A stretch of DNA of 64,000 nucleotides, from positions 1 to 64,000 of the forward strand of contig CAZAKI010000001.1 in NCBI GenBank assembly GCA_964485855.1, read 5' to 3'. The notes beneath the pieces were generated by a model. That model was not told where the DNA came from. It did no database searches and was given only the letters and a program-made list of their open reading frames with translations. Origin of the DNA: UBA993 sp964485855 (GTDB lineage: Bacteria > Bacillota > Dethiobacteria > DTU022). The position numbers and the translations under genes are program-made. Position 1 is the stretch's first letter. Every line of letters starts with the position of its first letter. This document shows positions 42,830-51,136 of the stretch, one piece after another.

Positions 42830-43570
42830 TTAAACTTTTCCGTATCTTCTTTTACGTTTCTGAAATGCGTCGACCGCTTTTAGTAATTCCAGTTTTCCGA
42901 AATCAGGCCAATAAACATCTGTAAACCACAATTCAGTATAGGCCAGTTGCCATAATAAAAAGTTACTAACCCGTAGCTCTCCACTGGTTCTGATCAATAG
43001 ATCGGGATCGGGCAGATCTTTCGTATAGAGGTAGCGGGAAAAATGCTCTTCTGATATTTGATTAATTTTTCCATCTTTAAAAGCTTTTTCAATCAAGCAA
43101 TTGACTGCATTTAATATTTCAGCCCGCGAGCCGTAATTTAAGGCAAAGTTCAAGATCATACCGCTATTATCCTTCGTTGCCTCAGCACCTTCAGCAATGA
43201 CTTTCTTCACTTTGTGAGGCAATTTGCTCTGATCACCGATCATTTTTACCTGCACATTGTTTTTAATTAATTCCGGCAGCTCTGTTTGAAAGTACTTTTC
43301 AGGCAAGCTCATCAGGTAATTCACTTCCCACACTGGCCGCTGCCAATTTTCAGTGGAAAACGCAAACAAGGTCAAGATCTCTATACCCAGGCTGTTACAA
43401 TACCTTACAGTACTGCGTACTGTTTCCACACCCTGACGATGACCTTCGTGACGAGCCAAATTATGTTCAGCTGCCCACCTGCCATTTCCATCCATGATGA
43501 TCGCAATATGCACAGGCAATTTTTCTGTGCGGATATGTGTTTCCAGATCCTTGATTTGTTGTACCGTCAT
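42830..43570 (-). CDS. uppS: Isoprenyl transferase (undecaprenyl diphosphate synthase)
   Basis: Cis-prenyltransferase making the C55 carrier lipid. The 246-residue protein has IIMDGNGRWA (about 24-33), LFAFSTENWQRP, the FALNYGSRAEIL helix and PDLLIRTSGELRVSNFLLWQLAY. I start at ATG 43570 (MTVQQIKDLE), behind GGTGG; the frame continues to 43732 but that part is leader sequence with two TATAAT boxes and a hairpin. Confidence 0.96.
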   Translation of the reverse strand: MTVQQIKDLETHIRTEKLPVHIAIIMDGNGRWAAEHNLARHEGHRQGVETVRSTVRYCNSLGIEILTLFAFSTENWQRPVWEVNYLMSLPEKYFQTELPELIKNNVQVKMIGDQSKLPHKVKKVIAEGAEATKDNSGMILNFALNYGSRAEILNAVNCLIEKAFKDGKINQISEEHFSRYLYTKDLPDPDLLIRTSGELRVSNFLLWQLAYTELWFTDVYWPDFGKLELLKAVDAFQKRKRRYGKV

Positions 43571-43593
43571 TATTAATAAACCACCGTCTAGAT

Positions 43594-43624
43594 AATAAAC
43601 GACTCTCCCTTGCATCAAAAGAGA
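43594..43624 (-). other. Leader hairpin upstream of uppS
   Basis: GGCTCTCTCTT pairs with AAGGGAGAGTC (11 bp with two G-T pairs, loop TTGATGC), 24 nt before the uppS ATG. No T-run follows. The frr-uppS gap (43571-43743) also has two TATAAT boxes on this strand, suggesting a separate uppS transcript. Confidence 0.4.
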
Positions 43625-43743
43625 GAGCCTCTTCTTGATCAGATTATACCCGCAAATTATACAATCGGCTTGAAACCTCTGTCGCGTCAGCTCTCCCGGA
43701 TTAATGCAGTAAAAACCATTAACATCTACCAAAACGATCTAAC

Positions 43744-44301
43744 TTAAACTTCCATAATCTCTTTTTCCTTTAAGTCAGTTATTTCGTCGATCTCAGTAAT
43801 TTTCTGGTTGGTAATATCCTGAATTTTTTCCTGGGAACGTCTGTGCTCGTCTTCAGAGATATCGCCTGATTTTTCCAGCTGTTTAACTTCATCATTGGCA
43901 TCGCGCCTGATATTGCGAATACTTACTTTACTTTCTTCAGCTTTCTTCCGCAGATACTTAACCAGCTCTTTCCTTCTTTCTTCAGTTAGCTGGGGAATCG
44001 CCAACCGGATTACTTCACCATCATTGTTTGGCGTTAGACCAAGATCTGATTTAAGAATTGCTTTTTCAATATCGCCAATTGATTGTTTATCCCATGGTTG
44101 AATTACCAGGAGTCTCGATTCAGGGGCTGAAATGCCCGCCAGCTGGTTCAAAGGTGTCACTGTCCCGTAATACTCTACTTCAATTCGGTCCAAGAGAGCG
44201 GGCGTTGCCCTGCCGGCGCGTAAAGAAGCCAATTCACGCTGGTAAGCGCCGGTTACCTTTTGCATTCTTTCTTCGGTTTCGTTGTATACCAAGTCTAACA
44301 T
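43744..44301 (-). CDS. frr: Ribosome recycling factor
   Basis: A 185-residue RRF: LRAGRATPALLDRIEVEYYG, VIQPWDKQSIGDIEKAI, RLAIPQLTEERRKELVKYLR. With EF-G it splits post-termination ribosomes. After pyrH, 3 nt apart. Confidence 0.97.
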   Translation of the reverse strand: MLDLVYNETEERMQKVTGAYQRELASLRAGRATPALLDRIEVEYYGTVTPLNQLAGISAPESRLLVIQPWDKQSIGDIEKAILKSDLGLTPNNDGEVIRLAIPQLTEERRKELVKYLRKKAEESKVSIRNIRRDANDEVKQLEKSGDISEDEHRRSQEKIQDITNQKITEIDEITDLKEKEIMEV

Positions 44302-44304
44302 AAA

Positions 44305-45024
44305 TTATTCACCTCTGATTATCGTTCCTATTTTTTCACCCATAATAACTTTTTTGATATTTCCGAGATTTAGACCAAATACAATTAACTTGATTTTATT
44401 GTCCATGCAAAGGGAAGCTGCTGTTGAATCCATCACACCGAGTCCCTGGTTGATGACTTCAATATAACTCAATTCGCTGAACCGAATAGCTGCGGGATTT
44501 GTCAGTGGATCATCATCATATACCGCATCAACTTTTCCCTTGGCTAAAAGAATGACTTCCGCTTCAATCTCAGCAGCTCTTAAAGCTGCCGTCGTATCAG
44601 TGGAAAAATATGGGTTACCGGTTCCTCCGGCAAAAATAACTACTCTTCCCTTTTCAAGGTGGCGCAACGCTCTTCTTCGAATATACGGTTCGGCAACTTG
44701 TTGCATTTCTAAAGCAGTTTGAACCCTGGTGTCGACACCGTGCCTTTCCAGGGCATCCTGCAGGGCAAGGGCGTTGATTACCGTAGCCAGCATCCCCATA
44801 TAATCAGCAGTAGCCCGGTCCATCCCTTTCTTACCGGCTTGTGCCCCACGCCATATATTGCCACCGCCAACCACTATTGCTACTTCAACTTTATATTCAG
44901 TCACTTCTTTAATCTGTAAAGCGATACTTTCAATCACTTCCTGATCGATGCCAAAACCCTGGTCACCGGCCATTGCTTCACCGCTTAATTTTATAATAAC
45001 TCTTTTATAAGCAGGTTTTTCCAA
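44305..45024 (-). CDS. pyrH: Uridylate kinase
   Basis: UMP kinase of the amino-acid-kinase fold, 239 residues: RVIIKLSGEAMAG (9-21), VGGGNIWRG, RATADYMGMLATVINAL. TTG start behind GGAGGTG. A strong terminator separates it from tsf, so pyrH-frr may use a local promoter not clearly identified (a weak TTGTCA-like box is present). Confidence 0.97.
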   Translation of the reverse strand: MEKPAYKRVIIKLSGEAMAGDQGFGIDQEVIESIALQIKEVTEYKVEVAIVVGGGNIWRGAQAGKKGMDRATADYMGMLATVINALALQDALERHGVDTRVQTALEMQQVAEPYIRRRALRHLEKGRVVIFAGGTGNPYFSTDTTAALRAAEIEAEVILLAKGKVDAVYDDDPLTNPAAIRFSELSYIEVINQGLGVMDSTAASLCMDNKIKLIVFGLNLGNIKKVIMGEKIGTIIRGE

Positions 45025-45103
45025 GCTGCACCTCCAGCATATTTCTTATTCGACATTTATTTTCTGACAACCTTCAAGCCAGTTCTATTTATCCAATAAT
45101 CGC

Positions 45104-45132
45104 AAAAAAAAAGAACACTTTTCAGTGTTCTT
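45104..45132 (-). terminator. Terminator between tsf and pyrH
   Basis: AAGAACACT-GAAA-AGTGTTCTT (9-bp perfect stem, GNRA-type loop) followed by nine T on the minus strand; also flanked by T5 on the plus strand. 9 nt past the tsf stop. Confidence 0.92.
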
Positions 45133-45140
45133 TTTGACGA

Positions 45141-45764
45141 TTATTGGCAGCAGCCCGAATCTTCCTCGAGCCCTTCACCGATCTCAAAGCGCGTAAACCT
45201 TCTGATTACTATGTTTTCGCCAATTTTGGCAATCATTCCTGTTAACAGATCTTTTATCGTCTGCTCATCATCCTTAACATAATCTTGTTCCAGCAAACAA
45301 TTCTCCCGATAATATTTTTCCAGTCTACCTTCGACAATCTTTTCAATTACTTTTTCCGGTTTTCCCTCATTTAAAGCTTGAGCCTTAATTATTTGACTTT
45401 CTTTGTCAATAACACCCTGGGGAACCTCTTCTTTTTTAAGGTAAAGAGGATTCGTTGCCGCAACTTGCAGACATATATTACGAACGAACTCACGGAATTC
45501 ATCATTGCGGGCTACGAAATCGGTTTCGCAATTTACTTCCACCAGAACTCCAATTTTACCACCCAGATGGATATAGGAATCAACAATTCCCTGATTAGCT
45601 GCCCTTCCGGAACGACGGGCAGCTGCTGCTAAACCTTTTTCTCTTAAGATATCAATTGCTTTTTCTTCATTTCCATTCGATTCGGTCAGTGCTTTTTTGC
45701 AATCCATCATTCCGGCACCAGTTTTTTCTCTCAGCGCCTTGACCACTTTAGCCTCAATTTGCAT
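45141..45764 (-). CDS. tsf: Elongation factor Ts (short form)
   Basis: Guanine-nucleotide exchange factor for EF-Tu. The 207-residue protein has a UBA-like N-domain (VKALREKTGAGMMDCKKAL), VEVNCETDFVARNDEFREF and a single core subdomain; Bacillus EF-Ts is about 290 residues, so this is the short type seen in Thermus and some Clostridia. It ends in an unusual Glu-rich tail with two cysteines (EDSGCCQ). Paired with rpsB as usual. Confidence 0.96.
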   Translation of the reverse strand: MQIEAKVVKALREKTGAGMMDCKKALTESNGNEEKAIDILREKGLAAAARRSGRAANQGIVDSYIHLGGKIGVLVEVNCETDFVARNDEFREFVRNICLQVAATNPLYLKKEEVPQGVIDKESQIIKAQALNEGKPEKVIEKIVEGRLEKYYRENCLLEQDYVKDDEQTIKDLLTGMIAKIGENIVIRRFTRFEIGEGLEEDSGCCQ

Positions 45765-45785
45765 CTATAGACACTCCTTAATTGA

Positions 45786-46706
45786 TTATTCTTCAGTAGT
45801 TACAGTTTCCTCGACCTGTTCCGCATCATTGGCCTTAGTTCCTTCGGTGTCATTACCATTTACAGATGCATGAGCCAAAGTGCCTTCATTCACAACACTA
45901 GCTTCATTATTAACACTTTCAGTTTTTTCTAAGACCTCAAAGTTTTCCGCTCCACCGATTTCTTGCTCTTCTTTCTCTTCTTTCTCTTCTTTCTCTTCAG
46001 ACTCCGTTACTTCCGGTGCTTCGCTGATCTGCTTACCTTCCAGGACAGCATCCGCCATTATTGAAGTGATCAGTTTAACAGCCCTGATTGCATCATCGTT
46101 ACCGGGTATCAGATAATCGATTTCATCAGGGTCGCAATTAGTATCAACAATGGCAATTACCGGAATATCAAGTTTACGAGCTTCGGCTACCGCAATTCTT
46201 TCTTTGCGGGGATCGACTATGTAAATAGCGTCAGGAATTTTTTTCATTTCACGAATACCGCGTAAGAATTTTAATAATCGCTCTTTTTCATTACGCAGGT
46301 TCAGAACTTCTTTTTTGGTCAATCTTTCAAATGTGCCATCTTCTTCCATTCGGTCAAGCTCAATCATCCTGTCAATTCGGCGACGGATAGTGCTAAAGTT
46401 TGTCAGCATCCCTCCAAGCCAACGATGGTTAACATAGTGGGCTCCGCAGCGTTCCGACTCTGTCCGAATTGATTCCTGAGCCTGTTTCTTGGTGCCGACA
46501 AAAATAATACTTCCCCCATCAGCAACCATATCTCGAATATAATTGTAGGCAACATCCATTAGCTTAACGGTTTTTTGCAAATCAATGATATAAATCCCGT
46601 TACGCTCAGTAAAAATATAGTTTTTCATCTTGGGGTTCCAACGACGGGTTTGATGACCGAAATGGACACCCGCTTCAAGCAATTGCTTCATACTTACTCT
46701 GGCCAA
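45786..46706 (-). CDS. rpsB: Ribosomal protein S2 with acidic C-terminal extension
   Basis: Ribosomal protein uS2: MKQLLEAGVHFGHQTRRWNP, FVGTKKQAQESI, VNHRWLGGMLTNF, IVDTNCDPDEIDYLIPGNDDAIRAV. TTG at 46706, 7 nt behind AAAGGAGG, gives MARVSMKQLLEAG; an in-frame start at 46769 reads into the leader. At 306 residues it is about 60-70 longer than typical; the extra C-terminus is acidic and partly made of tandem EEK repeats. Confidence 0.96.
   Translation of the reverse strand: MARVSMKQLLEAGVHFGHQTRRWNPKMKNYIFTERNGIYIIDLQKTVKLMDVAYNYIRDMVADGGSIIFVGTKKQAQESIRTESERCGAHYVNHRWLGGMLTNFSTIRRRIDRMIELDRMEEDGTFERLTKKEVLNLRNEKERLLKFLRGIREMKKIPDAIYIVDPRKERIAVAEARKLDIPVIAIVDTNCDPDEIDYLIPGNDDAIRAVKLITSIMADAVLEGKQISEAPEVTESEEKEEKEEKEEQEIGGAENFEVLEKTESVNNEASVVNEGTLAHASVNGNDTEGTKANDAEQVEETVTTEE
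45967..45998. repeat. 9-bp tandem repeat in rpsB tail
   Basis: About three copies of TTCTTTCTC (GAGAAAGAA on the coding strand) encode Glu-Glu-Lys triplets in the S2 C-terminal tail. Such in-frame short repeats can vary in number by slippage. Confidence 0.8.
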
Positions 46707-46745
46707 TCTAATTCCTCCTTTTGTTTTTACCGCCGCCTGCTTCAT

Positions 46746-46782
46746 AACCGTAACCGAGCATCGCGCCAACCGGTCTACGGTT
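46746..46782 (-). promoter_or_regulatory. Structured leader of rpsB
   Basis: AACCGTA pairs with TACGGTT, with an inner ACCG/CGGT stem, in the short rpsB leader between promoter and SD. Position suits S2 autoregulation, but the structure was not matched to a known class. Confidence 0.45.
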
Positions 46783-46815
46783 CAACAAACGTGAGTATTT
46801 GAAATTACCAGAGGT

Positions 46816-46844
46816 AGTATAGCATAGTTAACGTTTGATGGCAA
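46816..46844 (-). promoter_or_regulatory. rpsB-tsf promoter
   Basis: Minus strand TTGCCA (46844-46839), 17 nt, TATACT (46821-46816) with an upstream TG (TGCTATACT): strong extended -10 promoter. Confidence 0.85.
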
Positions 46845-46899
46845 TTTTTAAGGATAGCTGTGATCATTTTAGTCCGGCAATCAGCTCAATGGATCCCTG

Positions 46900-46928
46900 T
46901 TGCAATACTGTTGAGCATATTATAGAAT
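46900..46928 (+). promoter_or_regulatory. Promoter of the DUF1015 gene
   Basis: TTGCAA (46900-46905), 17 nt, TAGAAT (46923-46928), divergent from the rpsB promoter. Confidence 0.6.
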
Positions 46929-46982
46929 CTAGCCGTTATTACTGAACAAGAACACGCTAATCTGAAGGGCAGTATAAACTTA

Positions 46983-48254
46983 ATGATGGCTCGAATTCAA
47001 CCGTTTAAAGGTATATATTACAATCAAAAGCAATCAGGTCCATTAGCTGATGTGATCACTCCTCCTTACGATGTATTAAGTATTGAAGAACAAGAAAGCC
47101 TTTATTCAAAAAGTCCCTTCAATCTAGTCCGTTTAGAGCAGGGTCTCAGTTACGCTGATGATCACGAATACAACAACCGCTATACTCGTGCCGCAAAAAC
47201 CTTTCAACAGTGGATTGATGAGCGGGTACTCATCCAAGACGATCATCCTTCATTTTACCTTCATGAACAATCTTTCAAGTACAGAGGCAGCCTATACACC
47301 AGAATAGGAATGATGGCGGCCCTGCGTTTAGAGCCTTTCGGCAAATCAGTTTTTCCTCATGAACGGACAATGACAGCGCCGAAAGAAGATCGTTACAAAC
47401 TTTTAAAACATTTAATGGCCAACATCAGCCCTATTTTTATGTTGATGCGTGATCCTGACAAGCAAATACTTTCTTTTTACAAGCAGTATCATTCAAAAGA
47501 ACCTTCAATCGAGATATCTGAAACTAACGGCCACCAGCATCGGATTTGGAAAATAAAAAACCAGAAAGAACAGCAGTTTTTCAGCAACTATGCAGAAGAA
47601 CAAAAGCTATTAATCGCCGATGGTCATCATCGCTATGAAACCGCATTAAAATTTAGCACACAAGAAGACAATAGTTTAAACCTTGAGTCATCATCGGTTT
47701 TAGTAACCCTGGTCAGTTCTGAAGATTCGGGTTTACTAATGTTGCCGACACACCGTTTGTTAAATAACCTTGATCGTAAACAGCAAATGTTAATAAACGA
47801 TTTGATCGATCAGAATTTCGAGATCCATAACCAGGGAAAACTTAAAAACATCGATCTAGTAAAATATTATGATCGGCTTTCAACTGAAAAAGACTACAGG
47901 GATAGTTTTGGCTATCTTACCAGGAATACTGGCTTTATTTTAGTGCCGAAGGTCAGAACCGACAGCTACCTGCTGCCTGTTGAACAGTTGCATAAATATG
48001 TTCTGGAGCCATTTATGAATGTACATAACGCAACCATGGCTGCAACGAAAATCTCTTACCCGCATGAACTGGAGCAGATTGCAAGACAGGTTTATGAAAA
48101 CAAATCTGGCGAAATTGCTTTCATTTTTGCCGATATCAGAATTGATACAGTCTGGGATCGTGCTTTGAAAAAAGGTGTAATGCCGCAAAAAACTACATTT
48201 TTTTATCCTAAGTTGCCCGGCGGCTTAATCTTGCGCAGTCTGAAGCATTGTTAA
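46983..48254 (+). CDS. DUF1015-family protein
   Basis: A 423-residue member of the DUF1015 family, recognised by RIQPFKGIYYN, ADVITPPYDVLS (about 20-31), FPHERTMTAPKEDR and LLIADGHHRYETAL (about 208-221). No membrane segment; presumably cytoplasmic. Function unknown in the family; the conserved DGHHRYE and HERT motifs look catalytic or nucleotide-binding. The SD is weak and either of two adjacent ATGs may be used. Its stop overlaps that of the convergent AcuC-like gene. Confidence 0.85.
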   Translation: MMARIQPFKGIYYNQKQSGPLADVITPPYDVLSIEEQESLYSKSPFNLVRLEQGLSYADDHEYNNRYTRAAKTFQQWIDERVLIQDDHPSFYLHEQSFKYRGSLYTRIGMMAALRLEPFGKSVFPHERTMTAPKEDRYKLLKHLMANISPIFMLMRDPDKQILSFYKQYHSKEPSIEISETNGHQHRIWKIKNQKEQQFFSNYAEEQKLLIADGHHRYETALKFSTQEDNSLNLESSSVLVTLVSSEDSGLLMLPTHRLLNNLDRKQQMLINDLIDQNFEIHNQGKLKNIDLVKYYDRLSTEKDYRDSFGYLTRNTGFILVPKVRTDSYLLPVEQLHKYVLEPFMNVHNATMAATKISYPHELEQIARQVYENKSGEIAFIFADIRIDTVWDRALKKGVMPQKTTFFYPKLPGGLILRSLKHC

Positions 48255-49294
48255 ATATTCCAATATTGTTTCTGTATTTTTTTAATCTCCTCAAATCGTC
48301 GCCTAAAATACTCTTTCGCTTCAGATTTTTCCTGTGGTTTATTAACCGGAAAACCCCACTGACCGATTGCGTTTAAAATTTGAACAATGGCATCAGCTTG
48401 ACCCTGGAGGTGATACCCACCTTCAAGGCAGAGTAGAAGCTTGCCTGCAGACCAGCGTTCAGATGCGCTAACAAGCTGCTCGGCCATCATTTGATAACCG
48501 TAATAAGATAGTGACATTCCGGCCAGGGGATCATCTAAATAAGCGTCCTGCCCGGCTGAGACAATGATCAGTTCAGGTTTAAATTGATCGAGAATGGGGA
48601 TTATTATTTCCCTAAAACAGATCTCATATTCAAAATCCCCGCAACCGGCAGGAAGAGGCAAGTTAACAGTAAAACCCGTTCCCGGACCATTTCCCACCTC
48701 TTCAAGATTACCACTGCCTGGATAAGCCGGGCTTTGATGGATTGAAATAAATAGTGTTTGTGAGTCATCTTCGAAGCTGTGCTGTGTGCCGTTTCCATGA
48801 TGAACATCCCAATCGACAATGGCTACCCGTTTTAGATCATATACACTATGAGCACTTTTAGCAGCGATAGCTACATTATTGAAAAGACAGAAACCCATTG
48901 CTTTGTTCTTTTCAGCATGATGGCCGGGCGGTCTGTTCAGGACAAAAGCTTTCCCTCTCTCTTCGGTCATCACCCTTTCAAGACCAGTAAGCGCTCCACC
49001 TGCGGACAGCAGGGCTACCTGGTATGATTCAGGAACCAGATAAGTATCCAGATCCAAATAATTCCGTCCGGAAAGACATGCCTTTTCAACTAAGGCAATA
49101 TAATCCGGATCATGCACCTGGCTGATCGCGTTAAGAGAAGCCGGTACAGGTTCAATCAACTTGTATTTAGCAGAAAGCCCTTTACCATTTAGTGTCGAAA
49201 GAATATACTCTAATCTTTCTTTTCGTTCTGGATGACCAGGTTGGTTATGAATCAGGTAATCTTGATGATAAATGATGATCGGTTTAGAGAACAT
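48251..49294 (-). CDS. AcuC/histone-deacetylase-family protein
   Basis: Zn-dependent class I/II deacetylase-like fold, 347 residues from ATG 49294 (AAGGAGG 12 nt upstream). Conserved residues: RPPGHHAEKNKAMGFC, DWDVHHGNGTQ, SAGQDAYLDDPLAGM and LEGGYH with the transition-state tyrosine. Bacterial members include AcuC (deacetylates acetyl-CoA synthetase) and polyamine deacetylases; the substrate here is undetermined. pyk ends upstream. Confidence 0.93.
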   Translation of the reverse strand: MFSKPIIIYHQDYLIHNQPGHPERKERLEYILSTLNGKGLSAKYKLIEPVPASLNAISQVHDPDYIALVEKACLSGRNYLDLDTYLVPESYQVALLSAGGALTGLERVMTEERGKAFVLNRPPGHHAEKNKAMGFCLFNNVAIAAKSAHSVYDLKRVAIVDWDVHHGNGTQHSFEDDSQTLFISIHQSPAYPGSGNLEEVGNGPGTGFTVNLPLPAGCGDFEYEICFREIIIPILDQFKPELIIVSAGQDAYLDDPLAGMSLSYYGYQMMAEQLVSASERWSAGKLLLCLEGGYHLQGQADAIVQILNAIGQWGFPVNKPQEKSEAKEYFRRRFEEIKKIQKQYWNI

Positions 49295-49342
49295 TTTTCG
49301 ACTAATCCTCCTTGTTTGTAAGATCACTACCTTCAATTGTGA

Positions 49343-51091
49343 TTAAAGAACATTAGCCTCACCACGATAAATAAGTCCCCTGATTGGGTCAACAGTAATT
49401 GTTTCACCGTTCTTTAAAACCGAAAGCGCGTTATTTACTCCGACTACCGTTGGGATCCCTAGACTAACAGCGACAATAGCCGCATGTGAGGTAAGTCCTC
49501 CTTCTTCGGTGATGACAGCAGCCGCCTTCTTGATCGCACCCATCGTGTTAATATCAGTGCTTGCTATAACCAAAACCTGTCCTGCTGAGAACTGTTCAAG
49601 GTCGCTTTCTGTCCTGGCAATGAATGCCTGGCCCGATGCCGCATCTTTGCCGATACCAGTTCCTTTTACAATAATTTCACCAACTGTTTCAACCCGTAAT
49701 AAATTCGTTGTGCCGGCAATACCGACCGGCACACCGGCGGTTATCACCACTAGATCCCCATTTTTTATTAGTTTTTCAGCCATTGCGGCTTGAATGGCAT
49801 TGGCAAACATTTCATCAGTCGAGCTAACCGGTGGACAGATAACGGTCCGCACTCCCCAGGTAAGCGTTAGTTGATTAGCGACCTGCTGACGAGATGAAAC
49901 GGCTATAATCGGCGCCTTTGGCTTATACTTTGATACCATCCTGGCGGTCTGGCCCGATTGGGTAGCAGTAATAATGGCATCTGCGCCGAGCTCATATGCA
50001 GTGTGACAGGTAGCATAACTAATAGCATCAGTAACTGTTTTTTTAATTAACGGCCGCATATCTTCTAATATTTTCTTATAACCAAGACCGCTTTCGGTAT
50101 GAACAGCAATCTTACTCATTGTTGATACGGACTCTACCGGAAATTTTCCAATGGCAGTTTCTCCGGATAACATAATAGCATCGGTTCCATCAAATATTGC
50201 ATTGGCCACATCGCTGGCTTCCGCCCTGGTCGGACGGGGGTTACGGATCATGCTATCGAGCATCTGGGTTGCTGTAATTACCGGTTTGCCAAGACGGTTG
50301 CATTTTCGGATAAATTGCTTTTGGAGTAAAGGTACTTCTTCAGTCGGTATTTCCACACCAAGATCACCCCTGGCCACCATTACCCCATCTGAAACAGACA
50401 AGATCGATTCAAAATTAGCGACTCCTTCCTGACTTTCTATTTTCGCTATCAGCATGATGCTGCCGCCTTTATCCTCAACAATTTTTCTGATTTCCAAGAT
50501 ATCCTCTGCACTGCGGGCAAAAGAAGCGGCAATAAAATTAATGTCATGCTCAACTGCCAGTTCAATATCAACTCGATCTTCTGTACTCACCGCCGGTAGA
50601 TTGATTCTCGTTCCTGGCGTATTTATCCCTTTATAGCTGCGTAACTCACCGCCATGGATTACCCTGCATTCGATGTTTCGATCGAAAACAGACAATACTT
50701 CAAGAGTAATCAAGCCATCGTCAATCAATACCTGGCAACCAGGATTAAGATCCTTGTGAAAATCTGGATAGGTTACTGAAACTATCTCACTATTTCCAGT
50801 TACCGTTTCTGTAGTTAAGATCAATCGTGCTCCTTCTACTAACTGGACAGAATCCTTTTCTAAAGGACCGGTTCGAACTTCCGGACCTCTCGTATCGAAT
50901 AAAAATCCCACGTTGCTATTCATTTCTTCACTGACTGACCTGATCATTTTCAACCTGCGTAAATGATCCTCGCGCTTGCCGTGGGATAAATTTAACCGTG
51001 CTACATCCATACCCGCTTCAATCATATCCCGGATCCGTTCTTCACCATCAATACTAGGCCCAATGGTACAAACTATCTTTGTTCTACGCAT
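49343..51091 (-). CDS. pyk: Pyruvate kinase with PEP-utilising C-terminal domain
   Basis: Last step of glycolysis, PEP to pyruvate with ATP. The 582-residue protein has RRTKIVCTIGPS at the start, MLIAKIESQEG, VMVARGDLGVEIP and ATQMLDSMI, an allosteric C-domain, and an extra C-terminal domain with GGLTSHAAIVAVSLGIPTVV, the mobile His-domain motif of PEP-utilising enzymes, as in Bacillus pyruvate kinases. ATG at 51091 behind GGAGG. Confidence 0.97.
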   Translation of the reverse strand: MRRTKIVCTIGPSIDGEERIRDMIEAGMDVARLNLSHGKREDHLRRLKMIRSVSEEMNSNVGFLFDTRGPEVRTGPLEKDSVQLVEGARLILTTETVTGNSEIVSVTYPDFHKDLNPGCQVLIDDGLITLEVLSVFDRNIECRVIHGGELRSYKGINTPGTRINLPAVSTEDRVDIELAVEHDINFIAASFARSAEDILEIRKIVEDKGGSIMLIAKIESQEGVANFESILSVSDGVMVARGDLGVEIPTEEVPLLQKQFIRKCNRLGKPVITATQMLDSMIRNPRPTRAEASDVANAIFDGTDAIMLSGETAIGKFPVESVSTMSKIAVHTESGLGYKKILEDMRPLIKKTVTDAISYATCHTAYELGADAIITATQSGQTARMVSKYKPKAPIIAVSSRQQVANQLTLTWGVRTVICPPVSSTDEMFANAIQAAMAEKLIKNGDLVVITAGVPVGIAGTTNLLRVETVGEIIVKGTGIGKDAASGQAFIARTESDLEQFSAGQVLVIASTDINTMGAIKKAAAVITEEGGLTSHAAIVAVSLGIPTVVGVNNALSVLKNGETITVDPIRGLIYRGEANVL

Positions 51092-51136
51092 CAACAATGC
51101 CTCCAACAGTGATCTTCACCAATCGAATTAATCGCG

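Noticed and set aside
43571..43732. N-terminal extension of UppS
   Set aside because: The extra residues do not resemble the family and cover promoter boxes and a hairpin; the ATG at 43570 gives the standard start.
46707..46769. N-terminal extension of S2
   Set aside because: It reads through the leader hairpin; the TTG at 46706 behind AAAGGAGG gives the conserved N-terminus.
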